Positions 52,540-63,898 of a stretch of 64,000 nt of DNA are shown here, in pieces (position 1 is the first letter of the stretch; each line of letters starts with the position of its first letter). The position numbers and the translations under genes are program-made. The stretch is from Terriglobia bacterium. Its GTDB lineage: Bacteria > Acidobacteriota > UBA6911. A model generated the notes under the pieces. That model had not been told where the DNA came from. It did no database searches and worked only from the letters and a program-made list of their open reading frames with translations. The stretch lies in NCBI GenBank assembly GCA_020072565.1, contig JAIQGI010000006.1:1-64000 (forward strand). The letters run 5' to 3'.

Positions 52540-52838
52540 GCCATGCGAGCTATTCCGGGCTTCATTATCCAATCGCGTACTGGAGAACGGCGTCGGGCTT
52601 TGAGGTGGACTTCGTCATTGCCGACGGGGCAGTTGCCGTGGAAGCCAAATCGACGGAGCGGCCGTCTTCGAACCACCTGCGGGGGCTCAGGGCGCTCAAG
52701 GAGGAAACTCGATTGAAGCGGTCCATTGTCGTCCGCCGGGCGCCGCGCGCGCGGAATACCGAGGACGGAATCGAAATTCTCCCCTGGGCGGAGTTCCTCC
52801 GCCGGCTCTGGGCGGGAGAAATCATCCCGATCCATTGA
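52540..52838 (+). pseudogene. C-terminal remnant of a DUF4143 ATPase
   Basis: The segment around SNRVLENGVG and FEVDFVIADGAVAVEAKSTE, ending WAEFLRRLWAGEIIP, is the nuclease-like end of archaeal-type AAA/DUF4143 proteins (the YWRTASGFEVDF region). The ATPase part is missing and a frame change lies near 52600. Confidence 0.6.
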
Positions 52839-52941
52839 GTCGACAGGCACACGACCGATCTAGGCCTGTGGTGTGCCCGGCTCGAACCAAATCCTTCTTA
52901 ATAGTGCAATTCAAAGCGCGAGAAATGCCGATAAACCGTAT

Positions 52942-53232
52942 ATGCGCGCAAGTTACCTGGTCTGCTATGACATCTGCGATGACAAGCGTTTGCGCATGGT
53001 ATTCAAGAAAATGCGCGCCTACGGGGATCACCTCCAGTTTTCGGTGTTTGAGTGCCAGATGACGCCGATCGACCTGGCGAAATGCCGGGCAGACCTCAAC
53101 GCGATCATCGATCATAAGGAAGATCAGGTGCTGTTCGTGAACCTTGGCCCGGCCGAAGGGCGCGGCGAGCGTGTGATCACCGCCCTCGGCAAGCCGTATA
53201 CCGCCATCGACAGCCCCTGTATCGTGGTGTGA
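52942..53232 (+). CDS. cas2: Cas2 adaptation protein
   Basis: The protein has 96 residues. The start at 52942 gives the normal Cas2 beginning MRASYLVCYDICDDKRLRMV with the conserved Asp, then QFSVFECQMTP and QVLFVNLGPAEGRG. Cas2 forms the centre of the Cas1-Cas2 integrase. It ends 4 bases before the cas4-cas1 gene. Confidence 0.92.
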   Translation: MRASYLVCYDICDDKRLRMVFKKMRAYGDHLQFSVFECQMTPIDLAKCRADLNAIIDHKEDQVLFVNLGPAEGRGERVITALGKPYTAIDSPCIVV

Positions 53233-53236
53233 CGCC

Positions 53237-55015
53237 ATGGAATCGCCTGCAGAGCGCGGGGAAAGCAGCCGGAGCGCGTTGCCTGACTATCTGCCGGCGC
53301 GCATGCTCAACGAATTCTCTTATTGCCCGCGGCTGTTCTTCTATGAATGGGTCGACGGTATCTTTGAGGAGAGCGTCGATACCATCGAGGGCAAGAACCA
53401 GCACAGGCATGTGGACGAAAAGGCTACGGGGCTCCCTGTGCCGGAGGATCTGGGCGATGACACGCTCCGCTCGCGGTCGGTCACGCTGTCGAGCGAAAGC
53501 AATGGCGTGATCGCGCGCATGGACCTGGTCGAAGCCGCAGGCGGGCTGGTCACGCCGGTCGACTACAAGCACGGCACCCCGCGCGAAACCGCCCAAGGCA
53601 TTGAACTGTGGCCTGCCGACAAGATCCAGCTGGCGGCGCAGGGACTGGTCCTGCGCGACAACGGTTACCGCTGCGAAGAAGGCCTCGTTTATTACTTCAA
53701 GACGAAACAGAGGGTGCGTGTCGCCTTCGACGAGGCGTTGATGGCTGAGACCGTACGCCTCATCGGAGAAGCGCGCGCGGCAGCTGCGAACGGGCGCATT
53801 CCGCCGCCCCTTGAGGATTCGCCGAAATGCCAGGGCTGCTCGCTGGCTGGGATCTGCCTGCCCGATGAAACCATCGGCCTGTCCACCTCCCTGCAGCCTG
53901 GCAATGGGACCCAGCTCCTGTTGTTCGGAGGCGGCGGGCTGGCAGCGGTCCATGCCTCCGATAGTCCCGCAATACGCCGGTTAATCGCCCCCAGGGACGA
54001 TCTCCGGCCGGCGTATCTGAACACGCAGGGGATGCGCGTGGGAAAGTCCGGAGAAGTGCTTCAGGTGCGGGAGAAGGATGCCCTCAAACAGGAGATCCGG
54101 ATCGGCGAGATTTCGCAGCTCAATCTGATGGGCAACATCCAGCTTTCCACGCAGGCGATCCAGACGCTTTGCTATGCCGATGTTCCCGTCTGCTACTTTT
54201 CCCAGGGCGGCTGGTTTTACGGCATCACCACCGGGCTGAACACAAAAAACGTCTTCCTGCGCAAAGCCCAGTACAGCCTTGCGGAGCAGGAATGGTTTGT
54301 GCTGGCATTGGCCCGGAAGCTGGTGGCCGGCAAAATTCGTAACCAGAGAATCATGCTGCAGAGGAATCACATCGAGCCCAAGGCGGTCACGCTCCAGCAG
54401 ATGAAATCGATGGCAGAAAGGGCGGAAGTAGCCGAGAATATCGAAGAATTGTTGGGGATCGAGGGCAACGGTGCGCGCCTCTACTTCGGTGATTTCGCGG
54501 GCATGATCAAGGCTGAGGACGACCCTGACGTCCCCAGCCAGTTCAAGTTCGACTTTTCGCAGAGAAACCGCCGGCCGCCGCGCGATGCTGTAAACGCGCT
54601 GTTATCGTTCACATACAGCCTTCTTGCGAAGGATTGTACGATTGCCTGCTACGCCGTGGGCTTTGATCCAATGCTGGGGTTTTATCACCAGCCTCGCTTC
54701 GGACGGCCGGCTCTGGCGCTGGATCTCATGGAGCCATTCCGGCCGCTGATCGGCGAGTCGGTAGTCCTGAGCGCGATCAACAATCGTATGGTCCGGCCAA
54801 AAGATTTCGTGGCAGCGGGACCGGCAGTTTCGCTCACTGCTGCGGGACGGAAAGGGTTGCTCCAGGCATACGAGTTGAGGATGGATAGCCTGGTAACCCA
54901 CCCGATTTTCGATTACCGGGTAAGTTATCGGCGGTTGCTGGAGATTCAGGCGCGCTTGCTGGCGCGGTTTTTGCAGGGTGAGATCGGCGCGTATCCTGTT
55001 TTTGTAACCCGCTGA
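53237..55015 (+). CDS. cas4-cas1: Cas4-Cas1 fusion integrase
   Basis: The protein has 592 residues. The Cas4 part (about 1-225) has the iron-sulfur Cys residues in SYCPRLFFYEW and CQGCSLAGIC, and the RecB nuclease motif VDYKHGTP. The Cas1 part (about 255-592) has YLNTQGMRVGKSGEVLQVRE, the metal-binding Glu in GIEGNGARLYF, the His in FYHQPRFGRPALALDLMEPF and the following Asp. Cas4 trims and selects prespacers by PAM, and Cas1 integrates them. Such fusions are typical of type I-G (former I-U) modules. The array begins 185 bases downstream. Confidence 0.95.
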   Translation: MESPAERGESSRSALPDYLPARMLNEFSYCPRLFFYEWVDGIFEESVDTIEGKNQHRHVDEKATGLPVPEDLGDDTLRSRSVTLSSESNGVIARMDLVEAAGGLVTPVDYKHGTPRETAQGIELWPADKIQLAAQGLVLRDNGYRCEEGLVYYFKTKQRVRVAFDEALMAETVRLIGEARAAAANGRIPPPLEDSPKCQGCSLAGICLPDETIGLSTSLQPGNGTQLLLFGGGGLAAVHASDSPAIRRLIAPRDDLRPAYLNTQGMRVGKSGEVLQVREKDALKQEIRIGEISQLNLMGNIQLSTQAIQTLCYADVPVCYFSQGGWFYGITTGLNTKNVFLRKAQYSLAEQEWFVLALARKLVAGKIRNQRIMLQRNHIEPKAVTLQQMKSMAERAEVAENIEELLGIEGNGARLYFGDFAGMIKAEDDPDVPSQFKFDFSQRNRRPPRDAVNALLSFTYSLLAKDCTIACYAVGFDPMLGFYHQPRFGRPALALDLMEPFRPLIGESVVLSAINNRMVRPKDFVAAGPAVSLTAAGRKGLLQAYELRMDSLVTHPIFDYRVSYRRLLEIQARLLARFLQGEIGAYPVFVTR

Positions 55016-55200
55016 GATCCGATGCGAGCGGCGGGGTGTCGAAGAAACAGGCGGGGGCGCTCGCACCCCGGATTTGTATGGGAAATCAAAGGATTATGCG
55101 ACCTACGAGCGATCTGGAAGCAGGTTTCTGCTGCGGTCGAAGGCCCTGCTCGGAACCCAGAACTCAGATCCTTGACAATTCGAGCTTTGCGCGAGATGCT
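55016..55200 (+). promoter_or_regulatory. CRISPR leader
   Basis: This stretch lies between cas4-cas1 and the first repeat. TTGACA at 55172-55177 and GATGCT at 55195-55200, 17 bases apart, form a possible promoter ending exactly at the first repeat, reading into the array. Upstream, GGGGCGCTCGCACCCC can fold into a small hairpin. Decay of repeats at the other end supports this as the leader side. Confidence 0.6.
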
Positions 55201-58200
55201 GTTTCCGCGATCAATTGATCGCGGCCCCATTGAAGCAGGATTTTCGTATTCAGGCGGCGGCCCAGGTGCGTGGTTTCCGCGATCAATTGATCGCGGCCCC
55301 ATTGAAGCTTGCCAGCCAGGACCAGCGTTCCCGCATTGCCGGTTGTTTCCGCGATCAATTGATCGCGGCCCCATTGAAGCATAGTCGCACCGTAAACGAT
55401 TCAGGCAACCGGGACCGGTTTCCGCGATCAATTGATCGCGGCCCCATTGAAGCATTGCGCCCCTTGTCAAGCGCCGCCTGTGCGCTCTTGTTTCCGCGAT
55501 CAATTGATCGCGGCCCCATTGAAGCGGAAACGGCGTCTCCGTTCCCGCTATCATGTCCCACGTTTCCGCGATCAATTGATCGCGGCCCCATTGAAGCTTC
55601 AGCCCGTAATTGAGTTCCGATGTGGTAGGGGCTTGTTTCCGCGATCAATTGATCGCGGCCCCATTGAAGCTCGACAGCCGTCTGCGACCGCAAATAGCAA
55701 TCCTTGAGTTTCCGCGATCAATTGATCGCGGCCCCATTGAAGCGTCATACATCTCACGCCAGGAGCCTCTCCCGCCGCGAGTTTCCGCGATCAATTGATC
55801 GCGGCCCCATTGAAGCTAATCAAGTATTAGAGATCCAGCTTCGGCCTTGGACGTTTCCGCGATCAATTGATCGCGGCCCCATTGAAGCTCTCTCTGGTCG
55901 AGCCTGTCAGGTTTTGGCTATATAGTTTCCGCGATCAATTGATCGCGGCCCCATTGAAGCTTGGCGGAGTTGGCTATCTCGCGCATTCCTCCGACGGGTT
56001 TCCGCGATCAATTGATCGCGGCCCCATTGAAGCTTAACGGTGTCGTGCTGGAGTTGCGACGGCATAGCCGGGTTTCCGCGATCAATTGATCGCGGCCCCA
56101 TTGAAGCACGTCAGGCATGATCAGGAGCGGCAAGGCGCTGACGGGTTTCCGCGATCAATTGATCGCGGCCCCATTGAAGCCCGAATGGCCCCAACGTGCC
56201 TGTGCTACCGATTCCCAAGTTTCCGCGATCAATTGATCGCGGCCCCATTGAAGCTTTTCTGGCTTCATTTGGATCAAAGGGAGGTTTGCAAGTTTCCGCG
56301 ATCAATTGATCGCGGCCCCATTGAAGCCGCATCAACCAAGATATCGGCAAGTTGTCTTAGAGGTTTCCGCGATCAATTGATCGCGGCCCCATTGAAGCGC
56401 GACCAAATCGAGCAAGTCAAAAGCCTGGGCTTCGGTTTCCGCGATCAATTGATCGCGGCCCCATTGAAGCTTCCTCAGACATTTTATCCCAATCCCCGCC
56501 ACGAACAAGTTTCCGCGATCAATTGATCGCGGCCCCATTGAAGCGACGCGATTCCCGGCGGCAGTTCCTTGCGGTAACTTGTTTCCGCGATCAATTGATC
56601 GCGGCCCCATTGAAGCGGATAATATCGAGTGGGCCGACCTCATGGAGGCCTGGTTTCCGCGATCAATTGATCGCGGCCCCATTGAAGCTTTCAGCTCGGA
56701 GAGCAATTCCGCCGTCGGCGCGGTCGTTTCCGCGATCAATTGATCGCGGCCCCATTGAAGCCTCATGCATGATTCACACACAGGCGCCGCATCCCGGAGT
56801 TTCCGCGATCAATTGATCGCGGCCCCATTGAAGCGCCGTCGTGCGGGGCGATGGCCGGATAATCCTCCAGGTTTCCGCGATCAATTGATCGCGGCCCCAT
56901 TGAAGCATTTCGACTATGGTTGGGGACCGTTTTCCGCGACGGGTTTCCGCGATCAATTGATCGCGGCCCCATTGAAGCTTTTGGAGTCCCATTGATACTG
57001 CGCGCACTTCCAAGTTTCCGCGATCAATTGATCGCGGCCCCATTGAAGCTCGACCATCGCCGTGCAGTCTGAAACCATCGGGCTCGGGTTTCCGCGATCA
57101 ATTGATCGCGGCCCCATTGAAGCCATAGTGCCGCTGTCCTATTAACGCTCTTTCAGGTAGTTTCCGCGATCAATTGATCGCGGCCCCATTGAAGCATCTT
57201 TCGGTCACTCCGGGCAGGCCCGGGACATCCCGTTTCCGCGATCAATTGATCGCGGCCCCATTGAAGCGTGTCAGGAGAGGGGAAAAGAATGAATCTGCGT
57301 CAGGTTTCCGCGATCAATTGATCGCGGCCCCATTGAAGCATCTCTCGAGTGAATTCTCATCGTGGTAACCTCACGTTTCCGCGATCAATTGATCGCGGCC
57401 CCATTGAAGCCTGGCGGCGATTTGGGGGCAGTCAACGGAAATCTTATGTTTCCGCGATCAATTGATCGCGGCCCCATTGAAGCTCAACAGGCCGCTGTTG
57501 ACCAGGGCCGTCATTGCGTGTTTCCGCGATCAATTGATCGCGGCCCCATTGAAGCAGGGCAATGTAAAGAACAACATAGTTTCTTCCTGCTGGTTTCCGC
57601 GATCAATTGATCGCGGCCCCATTGAAGCCGCGCCAGCTCCTCCGTGACCGGCGTAATCGAATAAAGTTTCCGCGATCAATTGATCGCGGCCCCATTGAAG
57701 CTGGGTGCGCGATGACGGGCAGCCCTGGTGGAGCACCTGTTTCCGCGATCAATTGATCGCGGCCCCATTGAAGCGCTGAAGTGGGGTTCGATTGGGAAAA
57801 ACGATTTTCCAGGTTTCCGCGATCAATTGATCGCGGCCCCATTGAAGCAGGGTCAGGAGGGCGCCGGTCCCGGTTTCCCGGTATGGTTTCCGCGATCAAT
57901 TGATCGCGGCCCCATTGAAGCGTCAAGAGCTGGACGAAAATAGACACACAATCGGCAAGTTTCCGCGATCAATTGATCGCGGCCCCATTGAAGCTAGGCA
58001 AACCAGATAGCCTTAAGCCCAAAAGACAGAGTTTCCGCGATCAATTGATCGCGGCCCCATTGAAGCCCAGACACGCTTAGCGGGTCGCCGTTGCCCCGGG
58101 CGGGTTTCCGCGATCAATTGATCGCGGCCCCATTGAAGCCCGCGCGAGATGATCGTCGTGTCCAGCACTGGGATGGTTTCCGCGATCAATTGATCGCGGC

Positions 58201-61200
58201 CCCATTGAAGCATGTGTCAATGGAATTGGAGGAAATGAGAAGGAAAGGTTTCCGCGATCAATTGATCGCGGCCCCATTGAAGCAGCTCGCGATTGTTGGC
58301 TCTTCGATCACAGTGCCGGGTTTCCGCGATCAATTGATCGCGGCCCCATTGAAGCCCTTTTTCGTGATCATATAATCCTCTCGACTCGAAACCGGTTTCC
58401 GCGATCAATTGATCGCGGCCCCATTGAAGCGATAAAGGTTGGGGGCCTTTCTGTGCTGCGATTGGTGTTTCCGCGATCAATTGATCGCGGCCCCATTGAA
58501 GCCCGCCCTTGATCATCTGCGCGGTGAAGCGCAGGGGCGTTTCCGCGATCAATTGATCGCGGCCCCATTGAAGCCGCGATCTCGGCCCTCACACGACCAT
58601 CCTGTATCGCAGTTTCCGCGATCAATTGATCGCGGCCCCATTGAAGCGCCGTTGTGCGGGGCGATGGCCGGATAATCCTCCAGGTTTCCGCGATCAATTG
58701 ATCGCGGCCCCATTGAAGCCCGATGCCTGCGCCACGGCGATTTTGTATGGCGCTTGTTTCCGCGATCAATTGATCGCGGCCCCATTGAAGCGCGATATTT
58801 CCGATCCGCAGCCTGCAGTACCGCAACCAGTTTCCGCGATCAATTGATCGCGGCCCCATTGAAGCATTGCGGCTAAAAGCGCTTCAGTGATCGCCACCGC
58901 GGGTTTCCGCGATCAATTGATCGCGGCCCCATTGAAGCGACCACTTTGGGGACGAAAGCCGCCGATCCGCCCGAGTTTCCGCGATCAATTGATCGCGGCC
59001 CCATTGAAGCTCGATAATCGTCGAAAGCATGATCGTGCAGATTTCCGGTTTCCGCGATCAATTGATCGCGGCCCCATTGAAGCGATTCACTGAATGGCAG
59101 GAGAAGCACGAAAAGGTCCGGTTTCCGCGATCAATTGATCGCGGCCCCATTGAAGCATACAACGTATACACTAAGTCTCTTCATATAAACTCCCGTTTCC
59201 GCGATCAATTGATCGCGGCCCCATTGAAGCGAGATATAGCCCGGTGGATTCATGCCCCGACTGGGGAGGTTTCCGCGATCAATTGATCGCGGCCCCATTG
59301 AAGCGTTCAGATTTGGACAAGGATCACTCGGGGAGATCGGGTTTCCGCGATCAATTGATCGCGGCCCCATTGAAGCTTCTCTCTGGACGAGGCCGGCGAT
59401 ATGACCGGAGGCAAGTTTCCGCGATCAATTGATCGCGGCCCCATTGAAGCCCGTGGGTCGCAATCCAAGTTTGGACGCGTGTTGCTGGTTTCCGCGATCA
59501 ATTGATCGCGGCCCCATTGAAGCGTCAGAATGCCCAGCGCCGCTTGCTGGCCGGCCTGCAGGTTTCCGCGATCAATTGATCGCGGCCCCATTGAAGCGAT
59601 GCTGGCCACCACTTGGGCAATCTGCTCGGTACTGGTTTCCGCGATCAATTGATCGCGGCCCCATTGAAGCCGATCTGCTTTAGCAGAGCATGTTCCTGCT
59701 TGCGGGCGTTTCCGCGATCAATTGATCGCGGCCCCATTGAAGCCCCTTAAACCGTCACCACCTCAGCCTTGATATTCGCAAGTTTCCGCGATCAATTGAT
59801 CGCGGCCCCATTGAAGCAGCAGCATGAAATTGCCTTCGATTTTGGAAACTTTGGTTTCCGCGATCAATTGATCGCGGCCCCATTGAAGCCTCGAGGTAAT
59901 AGACGGCATCGGCCCCGGGTTTCTGGTTTCCGCGATCAATTGATCGCGGCCCCATTGAAGCACCACGGGAATGGTTGGGTCTGTTCTGGACATGGCCGGT
60001 TTCCGCGATCAATTGATCGCGGCCCCATTGAAGCATAGCGGCTACCCGGCAGCTGGAAGTATTGGAGACGCGTTTCCGCGATCAATTGATCGCGGCCCCA
60101 TTGAAGCTTCACCATCCCCTGAACCGTGGTATCTCCCGCGCCGGGTTTCCGCGATCAATTGATCGCGGCCCCATTGAAGCCGGTATAGGTTCGCCGGCAG
60201 CCTGCTGAGCAGACGAGTTTCCGCGATCAATTGATCGCGGCCCCATTGAAGCACGAATGATCACGAACAGAGCCTCATAAAGTTCATCTGGTTTCCGCGA
60301 TCAATTGATCGCGGCCCCATTGAAGCCCTGCTGCGTTGGTCGAAGACTATCGTTCCTATCAGATGTTTCCGCGATCAATTGATCGCGGCCCCATTGAAGC
60401 GGCGAGTTCAAGGACAAGGAATTCTTTGACTCACGGAGTTTCCGCGATCAATTGATCGCGGCCCCATTGAAGCTTCAGCTGCGCACTCGTGGCAACGTGT
60501 ACCACCGAGGTTTCCGCGATCAATTGATCGCGGCCCCATTGAAGCGAATTTACTCTTATAGACGTTCCCTATAATGCCGCAAAGTTTCCGCGATCAATTG
60601 ATCGCGGCCCCATTGAAGCTCCGGCCTCCATATAAACCCGGGAGCCCGGCTTGCGGTTTCCGCGATCAATTGATCGCGGCCCCATTGAAGCAAATTTCAC
60701 GGTGCATTTGCGACTCGCGCCAAGGCGGGTTTCCGCGATCAATTGATCGCGGCCCCATTGAAGCTACAAAAAGCTGGTGATGAATCTTTATAAATCTGCA
60801 TGTTTCCGCGATCAATTGATCGCGGCCCCATTGAAGCATCATCGCCTGCTTGCGCCGTTTTATCCGGTCGATGGTTTCCGCGATCAATTGATCGCGGCCC
60901 CATTGAAGCCGAACAGGCAGTGGCGGAAGACTTGAATCTGGGCGTGGTTTCCGCGATCAATTGATCGCGGCCCCATTGAAGCACCATGGCGGGCGGAATG
61001 GCCGAATAAAACACTTCTGGTTTCCGCGATCAATTGATCGCGGCCCCATTGAAGCCTTGGACCCACGCTGGTTCGCTTTGTCACCAGCTCCAGTTTCCGC
61101 GATCAATTGATCGCGGCCCCATTGAAGCCCAATCCGCAGTTCAACATAGCTATCCTTCGTCCTGGTTTCCGCGATCAATTGATCGCGGCCCCATTGAAGC

Positions 61201-63562
61201 CTTGCGCAGCGGTTGGAATTACGGGACAGGTCCCAAGGTTTCCGCGATCAATTGATCGCGGCCCCATTGAAGCAAGGATTGGCAAACTCACTCCTGCATT
61301 TTTTGCAGCAAGTTTCCGCGATCAATTGATCGCGGCCCCATTGAAGCTCGTGAGCGAGCACCCAGACCGCTCCTGGGAACCGAGTTTCCGCGATCAATTG
61401 ATCGCGGCCCCATTGAAGCTCAGGGTTTGGAGCATACGTTTATCGGTCGCAAGCGCGTTTCCGCGATCAATTGATCGCGGCCCCATTGAAGCATCAGCAC
61501 CGAAAGGTTGAGCACACGGCATTGTTGCCGGTTTCCGCGATCAATTGATCGCGGCCCCATTGAAGCCGAAGTCCTGAAGTCTGCAATTCTTGGCGTCAAT
61601 GGTAGTTTCCGCGATCAATTGATCGCGGCCCCATTGAAGCTGTGATGTGCCGAAGGTTGGGCCGGGTAAGAATGCGGTTTCCGCGATCAATTGATCGCGG
61701 CCCCATTGAAGCCTCGTGCCGCCTTCCGTCTCACGCGCCATGATGCCCGGTTTCCGCGATCAATTGATCGCGGCCCCATTGAAGCTCGCGCGCAACGTCA
61801 ATGTCGGGATCCGGACGGCCGAGTTTCCGCGATCAATTGATCGCGGCCCCATTGAAGCTCAGATCCGCATAGAGTTCCGCCTTGAAGAAGGCGAGTTTCC
61901 GCGATCAATTGATCGCGGCCCCATTGAAGCATTAGAGCGTTGGACCCCTCAATCAACGCCGATGCCGGTTTCCGCGATCAATTGATCGCGGCCCCATTGA
62001 AGCATCGCTCACGCGCACGACCCTTGCATCCTGTCCTAGTTTCCGCGATCAATTGATCGCGGCCCCATTGAAGCGGTGTACTTGAATGGGGCGTAATCCG
62101 AACCTTCCTCGTTTCCGCGATCAATTGATCGCGGCCCCATTGAAGCTTGAGATAAGTCGCGGCAAACTCAGGGAATCTCATTGTTTCCGCGATCAATTGA
62201 TCGCGGCCCCATTGAAGCGTCGTCTCTGAAAGGGTTTCTCCGGCAGCTTTGATCGTGTTTCCGCGATCAATTGATCGCGGCCCCATTGAAGCAAACTCGG
62301 ACAACTGCACTTTCCCGGGCTTAACTGGTTTCCGCGATCAATTGATCGCGGCCCCATTGAAGCCCCTTTTCGTTTAACTCTTTTCTGTGGAGTTTGCGGA
62401 GTTTCCGCGATCAATTGATCGCGGCCCCATTGAAGCGCCGTCTTCTTCGGCTTGCGCGTGCGCGTGCGGCGGGTTTCCGCGATCAATTGATCGCGGCCCC
62501 ATTGAAGCCAAATAAGGAGTAAACGTCATGAAGATGCATTCCAGAGTTTCCGCGATCAATTGATCGCGGCCCCATTGAAGCGCCCAAGGTGGCGCCGCCC
62601 ATGTCACCGGCGTCGACAGTTTCCGCGATCAATTGATCGCGGCCCCATTGAAGCCGCGTGCCGCCACACAAGATCGGGGATCTGGAGCGTGTTTCCGCGA
62701 TCAATTGATCGCGGCCCCATTGAAGCAAGTAAGTCCGCCGTACCCGCACTTCGCGCCGGGACGTTTCCGCGATCAATTGATCGCGGCCCCATTGAAGCCT
62801 CGCTGATGTTCACGATTCCGTCACTTTCTGGGCAAGTTTCCGCGATCAATTGATCGCGGCCCCATTGAAGCCTGAACCGCGGTATTTCCCGCGCCGGCGC
62901 CCGGTGGTTTCCGCGATCAATTGATCGCGGCCCCATTGAAGCTCTTAGCCACTTCCTGCTCCTTCCTTTTTTAATTGCGCGTTTCCGCGATCAATTGATC
63001 GCGGCCCCATTGAAGCGTCTTGCGGTCACTGGCGGTATAGTCCTCAAATCGGATGTTTCCGCGATCAATTGATCGCGGCCCCATTGAAGCGTCTTGCGGT
63101 CACTGGCGGTATAGTCCTCAAATCGGATGTTTCCGCGATCAATTGATCGCGGCCCCATTGAAGCTGCGTAGAATGAAATCGCTTGGTTCTATTACACTTG
63201 TTTCCGCGATCAATTGATCGCGGCCCCATTGAAGCACCTTAGTCGTGGCGTAGTCCTCACCGTAACGCTCCAGTTTCCGCGATCAATTGATCGCGGCCCC
63301 ATTGAAGCACCTCATGCTCCGCTTCGGCCGCCAGGATCGGATGCTCGTTTCCGCGATCATGCGATCCGTCAACTCCCGCGTTTCCGCGATCAATTGATCG
63401 CGGCCTCATTGAAGCGACCCGCAGCGAGATTGAGTACGCGACGGCGCATGGCAAGTTTCCGCGATCAATTGATCGCGGCCCCATTGAAGCCCGGCCATTT
63501 CCGAGGAGAGCAAGCCCCATATCCTGGTTTCCGCGATCAATTGATCGCGGCCCCATTGAAGC
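55201..63562 (+). CRISPR. CRISPR array, about 116 repeats of 36 nt
   Basis: Each repeat is GTTT, then the palindrome CCGCGATCAATTGATCGCGG, then CCCCATTGAAGC. By hand count there are 116 repeat starts from 55201 to 63527, period 72-74, spacers mostly 35-38 nt. As read by eye the repeats are identical except for two at the far end: the one at 63347 is cut after its first 13 bases, and the one at 63380 has a C to T change at position 27. The 3' end ATTGAAGC would give the 8-nt crRNA handle, so transcription is expected on the plus strand, away from cas4-cas1. A spacer-repeat unit is duplicated in tandem (63017-63128), and the spacers at 56835 and 58648 differ by one base. Confidence 0.98.
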
Positions 63563-63702
63563 ATCTGCACGTTCACCTGGCCTGCGCGCTTCTCTGGCAG
63601 GACTTTCTGACTGAGCCCGTAACGCTGGCAACATTTGATCGGGGTGTGTGGGCCGCGGCGGGTCGGGCAGGCCTTCGTGTCTGGCCTCCCTCCGTTGAGT
63701 AG
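63563..63702 (+). pseudogene. C-terminal stump of a PIN-domain toxin
   Basis: Immediately after the last repeat the frame reads LHVHLACALLWQDFLTEPVT, then LATFDRGVWAAAGRAGLRVW. This is the last third of a VapC-type PIN domain with its final Asp (ATFDR). The rest of the gene is missing at the array boundary. Confidence 0.65.
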
Positions 63703-63898
63703 CAACTGCGCGGAAACCGACCCACATTGCCTGCCTCGTGGCGCCAGATCAATCTTGAGCAGTTTCAGGACATTCCATTTCCCGGGACATGCTAAAAACG
63801 CTGCGCACCATGCCTTGAGTCCGCGATCGCCTTGGCAAAGATGCGCATTTTGACCTAAAGTGTGGTTATCAAAATGGCTTGCTCGCGGTTTCCGCATA
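63703..63898. other. Intergenic region
   Basis: No gene is supported between the PIN stump and the duplicated LolA-like leader. Confidence 0.35.

Noticed and set aside
55016-55200. Possible tracrRNA-like anti-repeat near the array
   Set aside because: No anti-repeat beyond the palindrome itself was found and no type II or V effector is present.
63236-63272. Spacer resembling the duplicated spacer at 63017
   Set aside because: Only a gapped match around TAGTCCTCA; too weak to claim a common target.
55201-63702. Dozens of open frames rich in FRDQLIAAPLK, MGPRSIDRGN or LQWGRDQLIAET on both strands
   Set aside because: They are translations of the CRISPR repeat, whose 36 bases keep reading frames open; they are not proteins.
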